The notes under the pieces are model-generated. The model saw nothing but the letters and a program-made list of their open reading frames with translations. It did not search any database and was not told the origin of the DNA. A stretch of 38,716 nt of DNA from Eubacteriales bacterium (GTDB lineage: Bacteria > Bacillota > Clostridia > Lachnospirales > Lachnospiraceae): assembly GCA_030524455.1 (NCBI GenBank), contig JAUNGT010000031.1:1-38716 (forward strand), read 5' to 3'. The translations under genes and the position numbers were made by a program. Positions within the stretch are counted from its first letter, which is position 1, and the number at the start of each line of letters is the position of its first letter. This document shows positions 30,195 to 38,677 of this stretch, piece after piece.

Positions 30195-32585
30195 ATGAGT
30201 CAGAAAATCAAAGAGGTTTATATCGTTCATCATTCTCACACGGACGTAGGCTATACGGATCTGCAGGAGCAGGTCATTTATAACCAGGCAAACAATATCC
30301 GCACGGCGGCAGAGCTGATCGCAGAGGGGCTTGCCGCAGGCGGTCCGCGAAGCGGCCTGAAGTGGAACTGCGAGACCTGGTACTGCGTGGAGCAGTTTTT
30401 GAAGATGGCCTCCGAGCCGGAGCGGGAGCGTTTTTTTGAGCTGGTAAAAAAGGGGAGCATCGGTCTGTCCGCCACCTACTTAAACTTTAACGACCTGACG
30501 GATTGCGAATATCTGGATCGGAAAACCGGGGAAATGCAGAGGCTCTGCGCAGAGCGGGGTGTGAAGGTGGAGACTGCCATGATCGCGGACATCAACGGGA
30601 TTTCCATGGGGCACCGGGACGTGCTGATCCGAAACGGCGTGAAATTTTTGTACACCAATATCCACACGCATCACGGCATGTATCCTCTTTATCAGAACCA
30701 GAACCCGTATTTCTGGGAGAATGAACAGGGGGAAAGGCTGCTCGTCTGGAACGGCGAGCACTACAACCTGGGCAACGCGCTTGGAATTGTGTTCAATCGG
30801 AACGTGAATTTTATGACGGAAAACTATTTCGGCAAAAACGGCGAAAGCGGTCCGCTGGAGAATCTGCACCGGAATCTGGCGGAGAGCATCCGGGAGTACG
30901 AGGATAATGGCTACGCCTACGATTTTTATATCACCAGCGTGTCCGGCGTATTCTCCGACAACGCGCCGATCAATCCGGCCATCGCGGACACCGTGGCGGC
31001 CTTCAACGAGCGCTACGGCAGCGAGGTGACGCTGCGGATGGTGACGCTTCCGGAGCTTTACGGCCTGATCCGGGAAAAGACGGCGGATGCGCCGGTGTAT
31101 CGGGGCGCGATAAACGACTGGTGGGGAAACGGAGTGGGAAGCACGCCCTATGCGGTGAAGCATTATAAAGAAGCGGTCCGCCTGGCCCGCGTCTGCGATC
31201 GTCTGGAGGAAAGAACCGGCGTGCACAACGGGGAGCTGATCCGCGCCTACGGCGACAATTCCCTTTTGTACGCGGAACACACCTGGGGGCATTCCGCGAC
31301 GATCACCAACCCCTATGATACGATGGTGACAAATCTGGATCTGCGAAAAACCAGCTACGCCTCCAAGGCCCACGAGGCGGCGGCCATGCGCAAAAACGAG
31401 CAGTGCCATTTGCTGGGAGATATTCTGCGCTACTACAATCTGTCCGGACAGGTCAAGGCGGTGTCCACCAGCCATCGGAAGCGGACGCTGCCGGTAGAGT
31501 TTTATGTGGAGACCATGAGCCTGCCGGGGGTCAGGGTGACGGACGAAAAAACCGGCGAGGTGATGACCGCCCAGCTTTCCGCACATCCCCGCGGCGTGCT
31601 GGTAAGCTTTCTGGCGGAATTTGAGCCGATGGAGGAGAAAATTTTCCGGTATGAGGAGCAGCCTGCTCCTTCTGAAAAGCTTTTTACCCGCACGGCGTGG
31701 GTGGGAGCGGAGCGCGTCCGCGATATCATAAATGATTATGATACGGAATCCTGCCGGCTGCCCTACGGCATGGAAAGCGATTTCTTCCGGATTGGCTGGA
31801 AGGTTGGGGAGGGAATCACCTCCTTTTATAACAAGACGACCGGGACGGAGCTGCTCCGGGAAGGGTTGGAAAGCTTTTTTACGCCGGTCTATGAGCGCAC
31901 GGAAATCCGAAAAGGCGTGTACGAGGAGCGCCGCCTGATCGGCCGCAATATCCGCGGCCTTCACGCGGAGCAGTACCAGGGCGATTTAAAGGATGTGAAA
32001 ATCCTGGATCACGGCCCGGTGTTTCTCCGGACGGAGCTGGAGTTTGAGCTGGAGGGCACTTATCACTGCAGCCTGATCCTGAAAATGTACCGCCATCTTC
32101 CCAAGGTGGAGTTTTCCCTGCATCTGGCCAAGACGCTGAGCGAGGACATCGAGAGCGTATACCTGCCGCTGGCGCTGAATTTGCCGGAGGCGGAGCTCTA
32201 TATCCAAAACGGCGGCGTGAAGCTGCGGCCGGGCATCGATCAGCTCCCCGGCACCAACATGGAATATTACATGGCGGACGAGGGACTCGTTTACCGCAGT
32301 GCCGGTCAGAGCGTGCTGATCAATACGCTGGATACGCCCCTTTTGTACATGGGAAAAATGGAGCATCATCCGATCCTTCTGTGTGACAATAAGGAGGAGA
32401 ACAACCGCCGTCCGGTGTACAGCTGGATTATGAACAACACCTGGGAGACCAACTTCAAGATGGATTTGTCCGGCTTCGGAGAATTCAACTATTCGCTGGA
32501 GCTTGCACAGAACGCCTCCGTGCAGGACGACCTGGAGGAGCTGACAGACCATGACCGGGGCGTGGTGACCTTTATCTGCGGGTGA
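30195..32585 (+). CDS. Glycoside hydrolase family 38-type protein (alpha-mannosidase-like)
   Basis: This 796-residue protein opens with VHHSHTDVGYTD, the GH38 zinc motif H-S-H-x-D, with His15 and Asp17 as ligands. Asp132 in 'IADINGISMGH' stands where the GH38 nucleophile sits (family pattern I-D-P-F-G-H-S). A further His near residue 362 in 'AEHTWGHSATITNP' fits the fourth zinc ligand. The C-terminal half (about 450-796) is beta-rich. The protein belongs to a divergent clade without the usual N-linked-glycan mannosidase signatures, so the substrate could be another alpha-linked sugar. No signal peptide; cytoplasmic. AAAGGA precedes the ATG. Divergent from the AraC gene, its likely activator. 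Confidence 0.85.
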   Translation: MSQKIKEVYIVHHSHTDVGYTDLQEQVIYNQANNIRTAAELIAEGLAAGGPRSGLKWNCETWYCVEQFLKMASEPERERFFELVKKGSIGLSATYLNFNDLTDCEYLDRKTGEMQRLCAERGVKVETAMIADINGISMGHRDVLIRNGVKFLYTNIHTHHGMYPLYQNQNPYFWENEQGERLLVWNGEHYNLGNALGIVFNRNVNFMTENYFGKNGESGPLENLHRNLAESIREYEDNGYAYDFYITSVSGVFSDNAPINPAIADTVAAFNERYGSEVTLRMVTLPELYGLIREKTADAPVYRGAINDWWGNGVGSTPYAVKHYKEAVRLARVCDRLEERTGVHNGELIRAYGDNSLLYAEHTWGHSATITNPYDTMVTNLDLRKTSYASKAHEAAAMRKNEQCHLLGDILRYYNLSGQVKAVSTSHRKRTLPVEFYVETMSLPGVRVTDEKTGEVMTAQLSAHPRGVLVSFLAEFEPMEEKIFRYEEQPAPSEKLFTRTAWVGAERVRDIINDYDTESCRLPYGMESDFFRIGWKVGEGITSFYNKTTGTELLREGLESFFTPVYERTEIRKGVYEERRLIGRNIRGLHAEQYQGDLKDVKILDHGPVFLRTELEFELEGTYHCSLILKMYRHLPKVEFSLHLAKTLSEDIESVYLPLALNLPEAELYIQNGGVKLRPGIDQLPGTNMEYYMADEGLVYRSAGQSVLINTLDTPLLYMGKMEHHPILLCDNKEENNRRPVYSWIMNNTWETNFKMDLSGFGEFNYSLELAQNASVQDDLEELTDHDRGVVTFICG

Positions 32586-32639
32586 TGAAGATGGGAAAAA
32601 AGACGGGGAGGAGCCCTTTTAAGGGCCTGGAAGGCGGCA

Positions 32640-32665
32640 GCCATGGGAACCGAAGTTCCCATGGC
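32640..32665 (+). terminator. Hairpin after the GH38 gene, weak T-tract
   Basis: GCCATGGGAAC (32640-32650) pairs perfectly with GTTCCCATGGC (32655-32665) around CGAA, followed by GGTATTCTTTG. It probably ends the GH38 transcript although the T-tract is poor. The rest of 32586-32756 holds a second short stem (about 32705-32733, GGTGCG with CGCACC) and no gene. Confidence 0.6.
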
Positions 32666-32756
32666 GGTATTCTTTGCGGTGGTGGCCGTTAACTCTAGAC
32701 TGGCGGTGCGGCAGCAGTATGGCGGGCGCACCGCATAGAAATAAAAAGGAACATTT

Positions 32757-33827
32757 TTAATTGCTGATAGTAGAATTTACTGCCGGCCCCACACTTTTGC
32801 CAGGAATGAGATGACAGGGCAAAAGGATACTGTTGTCGTCAGTTGAAAGAGTTTTTGATATCTGTTTGTGTATTGCCAGAACAGCTTGATATCCCATTTG
32901 TGTAAACGGTTGTCGGATGCTGCAGAGGGATGGCTGGCAATAGCGAACCATTTCCCGTCCGTCAAAACCAATAACAGACAAATCTTCCGGTATCAAAAAA
33001 TGATTATTTGACATATAGTGCATCAGGCCCGCCGCCATTTCATCACTCATGCAGAAAACGGCGCTGGGTCTTTCTTTCATTAAAAAGATACGTTCCGCTG
33101 CCGCAGCTCCGCTTTCCATTGACCAATCACCTGAAAGAATATAATCCGGATAAAGGGTAAGGCCATTTTGCAGGAGAGTATCCTGATAGCCGGAAAGACG
33201 TCTGTGGGTTGGAACAGAATTAATCGGACCGCAAACAATTGCAATTCGTCGATGTCCCAGATTAATTAAGTGCTGCAAAGCAAGCTGCGCGCCCTGATAA
33301 TCATCACTGTTCAGGCAATAGTCGGTGCTGTCAGTATAGCAAAATGCGTAGGCTATTGGCACAGGAAGATCGGGAAGCAAACCTTTCATACTGCGAGGGT
33401 GTGCTCCCATAAAGATGATACCAGAAACATTATTTTGCAGGAAAGTATGAATTCCTTTTTCCAAGAGAGACTGATAAGAATCAGAATTTTGGAAAGAAAT
33501 ATAGTCAAAATTAGGAATTTGATAGTCGGTAAAACAGATATTAAAAAGTTGCATGTTAAACCCAAGCTCCTGGCAGGCGTGGGAAATGCCGTTAAGCATA
33601 TTTAAGGAGAAATCTGTAGTTAATTCTTCTGCCAGAATTCCGATGCATTTGCGAGATGTCCCATGAGAACCCCGATGAACCCGTTGTGGTCTATATCCAA
33701 GTTCTTTTGCTGCTGCTAATATTCGCTTTTTTGTTTCTTCAGAGGACTTTTCTTTTCCGCTTAGTACATTTGATACAGTGGCGGTAGATACATTACATTT
33801 TTCTGCGATATCTTTTATGGTAATCAT
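32757..33827 (-). CDS. LacI-family transcriptional regulator
   Basis: This 356-residue repressor has the LacI HTH (about 1-25: 'TIKDIAEKCNVSTATVSNVL') and hinge ('KKRILAAAKELGYRPQ'). A periplasmic-binding-like sugar domain follows, with 'GPINSVPTHRRLSGYQDTL' and 'DLSVIGFDGREMVRYCQPSLCSIRQP', the typical late segment. It should repress the rightward ABC cassette until its sugar binds. Codon use is AT-rich, like the cassette and unlike the genes before 32.6 kb. GGAG is close to the ATG. A possible promoter, TTCAAA and TATAAT 18 bases apart, lies upstream. It is convergent with the GH38 gene. Confidence 0.93.
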   Translation of the reverse strand: MITIKDIAEKCNVSTATVSNVLSGKEKSSEETKKRILAAAKELGYRPQRVHRGSHGTSRKCIGILAEELTTDFSLNMLNGISHACQELGFNMQLFNICFTDYQIPNFDYISFQNSDSYQSLLEKGIHTFLQNNVSGIIFMGAHPRSMKGLLPDLPVPIAYAFCYTDSTDYCLNSDDYQGAQLALQHLINLGHRRIAIVCGPINSVPTHRRLSGYQDTLLQNGLTLYPDYILSGDWSMESGAAAAERIFLMKERPSAVFCMSDEMAAGLMHYMSNNHFLIPEDLSVIGFDGREMVRYCQPSLCSIRQPFTQMGYQAVLAIHKQISKTLSTDDNSILLPCHLIPGKSVGPAVNSTISN

Positions 33828-33852
33828 AAGCTCTCCAGTATTTTGTAATTAT

Positions 33853-33862
33853 ATTGTGCAAT
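33853..33862. promoter_or_regulatory. Small palindrome ATTGTGCAAT in the lacI promoter
   Basis: ATTG and CAAT arms flank a TG core next to the predicted -10 of the lacI gene. It could be an autoregulatory operator, but LacI sites usually have a CG core, so this is weak. The 281-base gap 33828-34108 otherwise contains the promoter and palindrome listed next and A/T-rich spacer, with no supported gene. Confidence 0.3.
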
Positions 33863-34018
33863 GTAAGATTGTTTGAAGTATATCATATAAGGTGGAAAAA
33901 AGAAATAGTTAAATTAACAAAAACGGGAATCATTGAATTTTTTGGGAGAATAAAATATAAAAAACGACTAAAAAGCAGAGCGAAAAATGGTATTTTATGT
34001 AAAAAAATAAAAAGTAAC

Positions 34019-34047
34019 TTGACATACAGGAAGAAAGAATGTAATAT
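34019..34047 (+). promoter_or_regulatory. Strong promoter of the sugar ABC cassette
   Basis: Consensus TTGACA (34019-34024) and TAATAT (34042-34047) are 17 bases apart, about 62 bases before the binding-protein start. Confidence 0.75.
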
Positions 34048-34055
34048 TTACCTAC

Positions 34056-34065
34056 AAGCTAGCTT
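34056..34065. promoter_or_regulatory. Candidate LacI operator AAGCTAGCTT
   Basis: A 10-base perfect palindrome begins eight bases after the -10 box, around the expected transcription start of the ABC cassette. That position suits a repressor site. Binding by the adjacent LacI protein is inferred. Confidence 0.4.
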
Positions 34066-34108
34066 TGGAAAAGGTAAAATAAGGTTAAATAAACAAAGGA
34101 GGGTACAG

Positions 34109-35524
34109 ATGAAAAAAAAGCTGATTGCAGGTATGATAACTGGCGTAATGCTTTTATCGGCGGTGGGGTGTACAAATACATCAAACACAGGAGATATGTC
34201 AGGGGAAGCTGATAAAACCGCAGTGATAGAAAAAGCTGACACAGCCAATCCGGAGAATAATTCAGACAGTGGAAAAATTCAGATTCGGTTTGCTAACTGG
34301 GACGGAGGGGATGCATTAAAGGCTTATCAGGAAATATGTGATAGTTTTAATGCTTCTCAGGATAAAATAGAAGTAACAATTTTGAATATACCGGAAGAAT
34401 ATTCCACAAAGATTACTACAATGGCAGCAGCCGGAGATATTCCAGAATTTTGTATGTTGGATGCAAATGAAATCTTGTTTCCTTTGGCAGAGCAAGGGTA
34501 CATAAAAAACATGAAGGAATTAATTGAAAACGATCCGGGATATGATGAGTCTGATATGGTAGATACTTTAAAAGCCTGGAATGGTGAAGATTTTATGGTA
34601 GGCTATGGAGCTGGTGCACAGAATATTTGTATGTTTTATAATCCAGAGCTATTTGAAAAATATGGAGTAGATATGCCGCCGGCCACTTATGCGGATGCTT
34701 GGGATTGGGAAACATTTGTGGAAAATGCGCAGAAGCTGACAATTGATAAAAACGGGAATAACGCATTAAGTGCGGAATTTGATCCTGAAAATATTGATAC
34801 CTATGGAGTAAGTGCAAATTTTTGGTGGGCAGCATGGATGCCTTTTGTAATTTCGGCCGATGGAAATTATCTTACAGAGGATGGGAGTTCATTTGGGATG
34901 AATTCTCCGGAGGCAGTAAATGCAATGCAGAAGCTTTCAGATTTGATTAATGTATATCATGTAATGCCGAAACCATCAGCAAGTGAATCTTTAAAGAATA
35001 CATCGTCCGCATTGGCAACAGGGAAAGTAGCAATGGTGATTGATGGACAATGGACGAACAATACATTGATGGCCGATAGTTTAAAATATGATGTGGCTGC
35101 GCTACCCAAAATCGGAGAAAAAGCAGCTACAATTGTGACTTATGGAGTGCTTTGTGTAATGGATACATCGAAAGCAGATGCGGCTTGGGAATTTTTTAAG
35201 TATATTTCAAAGTGCGGAGCAGCAGAACCGTTGGAAAAGTCAGGACTTTGGTTGCCCACAACTAAGACTGGATTTTCAGAAGATTATATGAAATCGGTGA
35301 TGACGCCTCAGCATCCAGAGCATTATTACGATGCAATTGTGAAGCCCATGCTGGATGGGACAGCACAGCCGATGACGTCGGCGGCTGTAAAGAATTTTGC
35401 GAAAATTAATGATTTGTTTAATCCGGTATTAGACAAAGTTTGGAATGGTGATTCAAACTATGAAGATGCAGTAAATTCAGTGTATGAAGACTGCAATAAG
35501 TTTGTAGAAGGCTGGAATTATTAG
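34109..35524 (+). CDS. Sugar ABC transporter substrate-binding lipoprotein (family 1)
   Basis: This 471-residue extracellular solute-binding protein has a lipoprotein signal with lipobox A-V-G-C and Cys21. An acidic linker (about 22-55) leads to a two-lobed binding fold beginning 'IQIRFANWDGGDALKAYQEICDSFN', a family 1 (MalE/UgpB-like) start. 'MAAAGDIPEFCMLD' and 'GYGAGAQNICMFYNPELFEKYGVDMPP' are usual landmarks of this family. Many Trp and Tyr residues fit a saccharide ligand. The start at 34109 is chosen because AAAGGAGGG lies just upstream and the signal peptide begins there; an in-frame extension to 33854 would cover the promoter. A stem-loop after the gene may favour its expression over the permeases. 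Confidence 0.93.
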   Translation: MKKKLIAGMITGVMLLSAVGCTNTSNTGDMSGEADKTAVIEKADTANPENNSDSGKIQIRFANWDGGDALKAYQEICDSFNASQDKIEVTILNIPEEYSTKITTMAAAGDIPEFCMLDANEILFPLAEQGYIKNMKELIENDPGYDESDMVDTLKAWNGEDFMVGYGAGAQNICMFYNPELFEKYGVDMPPATYADAWDWETFVENAQKLTIDKNGNNALSAEFDPENIDTYGVSANFWWAAWMPFVISADGNYLTEDGSSFGMNSPEAVNAMQKLSDLINVYHVMPKPSASESLKNTSSALATGKVAMVIDGQWTNNTLMADSLKYDVAALPKIGEKAATIVTYGVLCVMDTSKADAAWEFFKYISKCGAAEPLEKSGLWLPTTKTGFSEDYMKSVMTPQHPEHYYDAIVKPMLDGTAQPMTSAAVKNFAKINDLFNPVLDKVWNGDSNYEDAVNSVYEDCNKFVEGWNY

Positions 35525-35537
35525 TTTATGGAAGGGT

Positions 35538-35563
35538 GGGCAGGGCCATATTAGGCTCTGCCC
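35538..35563 (+). other. Intercistronic stem-loop after the binding-protein gene
   Basis: A 10-base stem (35538-35547 with 35554-35563, one G-U pair) encloses ATATTA. No T-tract follows, so transcription can continue into the permeases. Such hairpins often protect the upstream mRNA, giving more binding protein than membrane subunits. Confidence 0.6.
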
Positions 35564-35593
35564 GGGCTATATAAAGAAAAGGGGATAGTTTCG

Positions 35594-36502
35594 GTGAAAA
35601 GAAAAAGAGGTTTTCTAACGCATAATAAGAGAAATAATCTGGTGGGGTGGTTTTTTGTAACACCTGCGTTGATCGGCTTTCTTGGTCTTAATCTTGTACC
35701 AATGCTACTGAGCGGTTATTACAGTCTGTGTGAGTACAGTGTGCTGGGTGAGCCGAAATTTATTGGAATTGGCAATTATGTGCAATTATTTTCCGGGGCA
35801 GATACAACATTTTGGCCGTCCGTGAAAGCAACGGTTTCATACGCCATTTTAGCAGTCCCCTGCAATCTCGCATTTGCATTTGCTATTGCACTGCTTCTGA
35901 ACAGGCCTATGAAAGGGAGGGCACTCTTTAGATCTATTTTTTATTTGCCTTGTATTCTTCCTGCGGTTGCATCATCTTTTGTATGGCTGCTTTTGATGAA
36001 TCCAGACTTTGGCTTGCTCAATGAGATTCTTTCTTTCTGCCACTTGCCGGAAAGTCAGTGGCTGTGGGGGGAATCAAGTGTTATTCCATCAATTGTGTTT
36101 ATGGGAATTTGGGCAACGGGATCCACCCAAGTAATTTTTTTGGCAGGATTACAGAATATTCCTTCTGTTTATTATGAAGCTTTGGAAATAGATGGAGGAA
36201 ACATACTGCATAAATTTTGGTATGTTACACTGCCGATGATTTCATCAACCTTATTTTTTAATTTAGTAATGGGAATTATTAACGCCTTACAGGTGTTTTC
36301 TCAGGCATATATTCTTACGGATGGGGGACCAAATAATGCGTCTTTGTTCTATGTTTACAACTTATGGAGAGCGGCTTTCAAATATATGAGTATGGGAACA
36401 GCATGCGCTATGTCATGGATTTTGTTTGTAGTCGTACTGTTGCTGACTCTTTTTGTATTCAGATCTTCTAAGCGATGGGTTTACTATGAAGGGGAAGGAT
36501 GA
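35594..36502 (+). CDS. Sugar ABC transporter permease, MalF/UgpA type
   Basis: This 302-residue permease has six hydrophobic helices. The cytoplasmic EAA loop is 'YEALEIDGGNILHKFWYVTLP' (start about residue 195), which contacts the ATPase. It starts with GTG at 35594, with AAAGGGG nine bases before it. The following permease begins 19 bases after its stop, in one transcript with the binding protein. No ATPase gene is in the cassette, so a shared MsmX/MsiK-type ATPase encoded elsewhere is expected, as usual for this transporter class in Firmicutes. Confidence 0.92.
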   Translation: MKRKRGFLTHNKRNNLVGWFFVTPALIGFLGLNLVPMLLSGYYSLCEYSVLGEPKFIGIGNYVQLFSGADTTFWPSVKATVSYAILAVPCNLAFAFAIALLLNRPMKGRALFRSIFYLPCILPAVASSFVWLLLMNPDFGLLNEILSFCHLPESQWLWGESSVIPSIVFMGIWATGSTQVIFLAGLQNIPSVYYEALEIDGGNILHKFWYVTLPMISSTLFFNLVMGIINALQVFSQAYILTDGGPNNASLFYVYNLWRAAFKYMSMGTACAMSWILFVVVLLLTLFVFRSSKRWVYYEGEG

Positions 36503-36521
36503 GAAGGGAGGACATTTTGGT

Positions 36522-37379
36522 ATGAAAAAAGACAGGAATTATTATAAGATTAAAAAGGCAATATCACAGTTGCTTTTATATGTAGTTGTGTGCGGACTAG
36601 CGACTGTTTGTCTGATTCCGTTGTATTGGATGATCCGATCCTCTTTTATGAGAAACACTGACATTTATGTGATGGATCCATTTATTGTGTGGCCAAAAGA
36701 AATGTTGTGGTCAAATTATATAGATACAGTGAATTTTATGCCTTTTTTGAAGTATACCGGGAATACGCTGATTATATTGTGTGGCTCCATGGTCGGAGTG
36801 CTTTTGACGGCCAGTTTGGCAGCGTATGCATTTGCGCGCGTCTCGTGGAGAGGAAGAAATATTTGCTTTTTTTTAATTTTAACAACCATGATGCTTCCGG
36901 CATCAGTAACAATTGTTCCACAGTTTATGATTTGGAAAAATTTAAAATCGTTGGATACCTATGTTCCATTGATTCTTCCGGCATTTCTGGGAGGCGGAGC
37001 TTTTAATATTTTTTTGCTTCGTCAATTTTTCCTGGGGATACCGAAGGATTTGGATGAAGCTGCATATATAGACGGGGCAGGACATGTGAGAGTTTTTTTT
37101 CAGATTATTTTGCCCTTGTCAAAATCAGCGTTGATTGTAGTTGGATTATTTACTTTTTTGAATTGCTGGAATGAATTTTTTGCGCCGCTCATTTATCTTA
37201 GTGATCAGAATAAGTATACATTGGCACTGGGGCTTTTACAGTTTCGGGGGAATTATACCAGTAAGTGGCAGCTTTTGATGGCAGCATCCACAATTGTAGC
37301 GGCTCCCTGTATTTTGGTATATTTGTTGGGACAAAGGTATTTGCTGGAAGGAATCAGCATGACGGGAATGAAGGCATAA
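36522..37379 (+). CDS. Sugar ABC transporter permease, MalG/UgpE type
   Basis: This 285-residue partner permease has six helices. The EAA loop is 'LDEAAYIDGAGHVRVFFQII' (about 182-201), and the end 'LLGQRYLLEGISMTGMKA' is the signature C terminus of CUT1 family MalG-like permeases (Q-R-Y-x-x-x-G-x-x-x-G-A-x-K-G variant). The start at 36522 is preferred because GGGAGG lies ten bases upstream; a longer frame from 36453 overlaps the previous gene without a ribosome site. The next gene follows 10 bases on. Confidence 0.92.
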   Translation: MKKDRNYYKIKKAISQLLLYVVVCGLATVCLIPLYWMIRSSFMRNTDIYVMDPFIVWPKEMLWSNYIDTVNFMPFLKYTGNTLIILCGSMVGVLLTASLAAYAFARVSWRGRNICFFLILTTMMLPASVTIVPQFMIWKNLKSLDTYVPLILPAFLGGGAFNIFLLRQFFLGIPKDLDEAAYIDGAGHVRVFFQIILPLSKSALIVVGLFTFLNCWNEFFAPLIYLSDQNKYTLALGLLQFRGNYTSKWQLLMAASTIVAAPCILVYLLGQRYLLEGISMTGMKA

Positions 37380-37389
37380 GGAGATAAAA

Positions 37390-38544
37390 ATGGAAAAGAA
37401 AATAAAAGTGGCTGTAGTAGGTTTGAATTTTGGCGGGGAATTTCCAGAAATTTACAGAGAACATCCATTTGTGGAGTCAGTGGCATTATGCGAACAAGAT
37501 GCGGATAAGCTAAGTAATTATGGCAAGGTGCTTGGTTATACAGAACTATATGATGACTATGATAAGCTGCTTCAAAGCGATGTGGATGCTATACATATTA
37601 CAACGGGAATTCCGAATCATTGCGAATTGACATTGAAGGCTTTGCGTGCGGGAAAGCACTGCGCTTGTACAGTTCCTATGGCGATTAATCTGGAAGATAT
37701 GAAGATGATTATACGGGCGGAACGAGAGTGCAAAAAAAATTACATGATGATGGAAACGACCATTTATGGATTTCAGAGTTTATATGTTAAAGAACTTTTG
37801 GAAAAAGGAGAAATTGGGGACATACAGTATATGCGTGGCATTCATTTCCAGGATATGGAGAGTTGGCCCATGTATTGGATGGGACTACCGCCTATGTACT
37901 ATGCAACACATGCGGTAGCGCCTCTCTTATATCTAAGTAAATCGATTCCGGAGACTGTTGTGTGCCGAGGCTCTGGTGTAATGAGAACCGCACTTCAGAA
38001 GCAATATGGGAATCCATATCCGGTAGAAACCGCTCTTGTCACTTTTCGCGAAAAGCCGTTTGTTGCAGATATTACCCGCTCTTTATTTGAAGTGGCGCAT
38101 GAATATGTGGAAGGCTTTACAATTATGGGAAACAGGGGAAGCTTTGAATGGAATTTTGAACGTGAGTTGCCTAAGGTAACAAGATTTCGAGATCGGGTAG
38201 TGAAAAGCGGCTTGTTTTATGACAGGGGACGGGACATGGATACGGAGGAGATAAAATGTTTGAATATGGCAGATAAGTATTTGCCGGAAAGCTTAAGGAG
38301 GTTTACAACCTCGTGTACAGTGCTTGATCCAACAAATCCTCATAAATCGGTTATTCAGGGCGGTGCACATCACGGGAGTCATCCTTATATGGTAAATGAA
38401 TTTGTCAACAGTATTGTGGAGAAACGAAAACCAGAGGTGGATGCAGTTACTGCAGCGTACTGGACAGCAGTTGGCGTATGTGCACATCAGTCTGCCATGG
38501 CGGGCGGAAAATTAGTGGAAATTCCTGATTTTTCTCAGATATAA
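37390..38544 (+). CDS. Gfo/Idh/MocA-family enzyme with GH109-like features
   Basis: This 384-residue protein has an N-terminal Rossmann fold ('KVAVVGLNFGGEF', about 6-18) and the Gfo/Idh/MocA C-terminal domain. The usual catalytic E-K-P motif is replaced by T94-V95-P96, so the Lys is missing. It also has Met-Met-Met-Glu at 119-122, 'HHGSHPYMVNEFV' near 327-339 and 'AAYWTAVG...IPDF' at the end. These echo GH109-type NAD-dependent glycosidases, which keep a bound NAD and lack the Lys. So it may cleave the imported sugar by transient oxidation-elimination rather than act as a simple dehydrogenase. That is inference from motif memory. It is last in the ABC operon; AAGGAG precedes the ATG. Confidence 0.85.
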   Translation: MEKKIKVAVVGLNFGGEFPEIYREHPFVESVALCEQDADKLSNYGKVLGYTELYDDYDKLLQSDVDAIHITTGIPNHCELTLKALRAGKHCACTVPMAINLEDMKMIIRAERECKKNYMMMETTIYGFQSLYVKELLEKGEIGDIQYMRGIHFQDMESWPMYWMGLPPMYYATHAVAPLLYLSKSIPETVVCRGSGVMRTALQKQYGNPYPVETALVTFREKPFVADITRSLFEVAHEYVEGFTIMGNRGSFEWNFERELPKVTRFRDRVVKSGLFYDRGRDMDTEEIKCLNMADKYLPESLRRFTTSCTVLDPTNPHKSVIQGGAHHGSHPYMVNEFVNSIVEKRKPEVDAVTAAYWTAVGVCAHQSAMAGGKLVEIPDFSQI

Positions 38545-38591
38545 TTTTTGAGATAGAATTTTTGACAGATAGTTAATACGAAAGTTGTTGC

Positions 38592-38620
38592 TTGCGCCGG
38601 AAAGAAGAATTGGGTAGAAT
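38592..38620 (+). promoter_or_regulatory. Candidate promoter of the folC-like gene
   Basis: TTGCGC (38592-38597) and TAGAAT (38615-38620) are 17 bases apart, 57 bases before the ATG at 38678. A TTGACA at about 38560-38565 lacks a matching -10 box. Confidence 0.4.
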
Positions 38621-38677
38621 AGGTCATGGAGATTGGCAGTGTATGGCATAAAAGCCGATAAAAACCCAGGAGAACCT

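Larger units (their letters stand above)
32757..38544. other. AT-rich sugar-uptake cassette, possibly acquired
   Basis: From the lacI gene through the Gfo/Idh/MocA gene the sequence is visibly richer in A and T, with A/T-ending codons, than the GC-rich genes up to 32.6 kb. All five genes form one functional unit (repressor, binding protein, two permeases, enzyme). No integrase, transposase, tRNA or flanking direct repeat was seen at either edge, so transfer is suggested only by composition. Confidence 0.5.

Noticed and set aside
30480..31964. Leftward open frame (494 codons) opposite the GH38-type gene
   Set aside because: Same reasoning: Arg/His/Leu-rich shadow of a supported gene with no recognisable domain.
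32586..32756. Mobile-element boundary at the composition change
   Set aside because: No terminal inverted repeats, target duplication, transposase or integrase was found there or near 38.55 kb.
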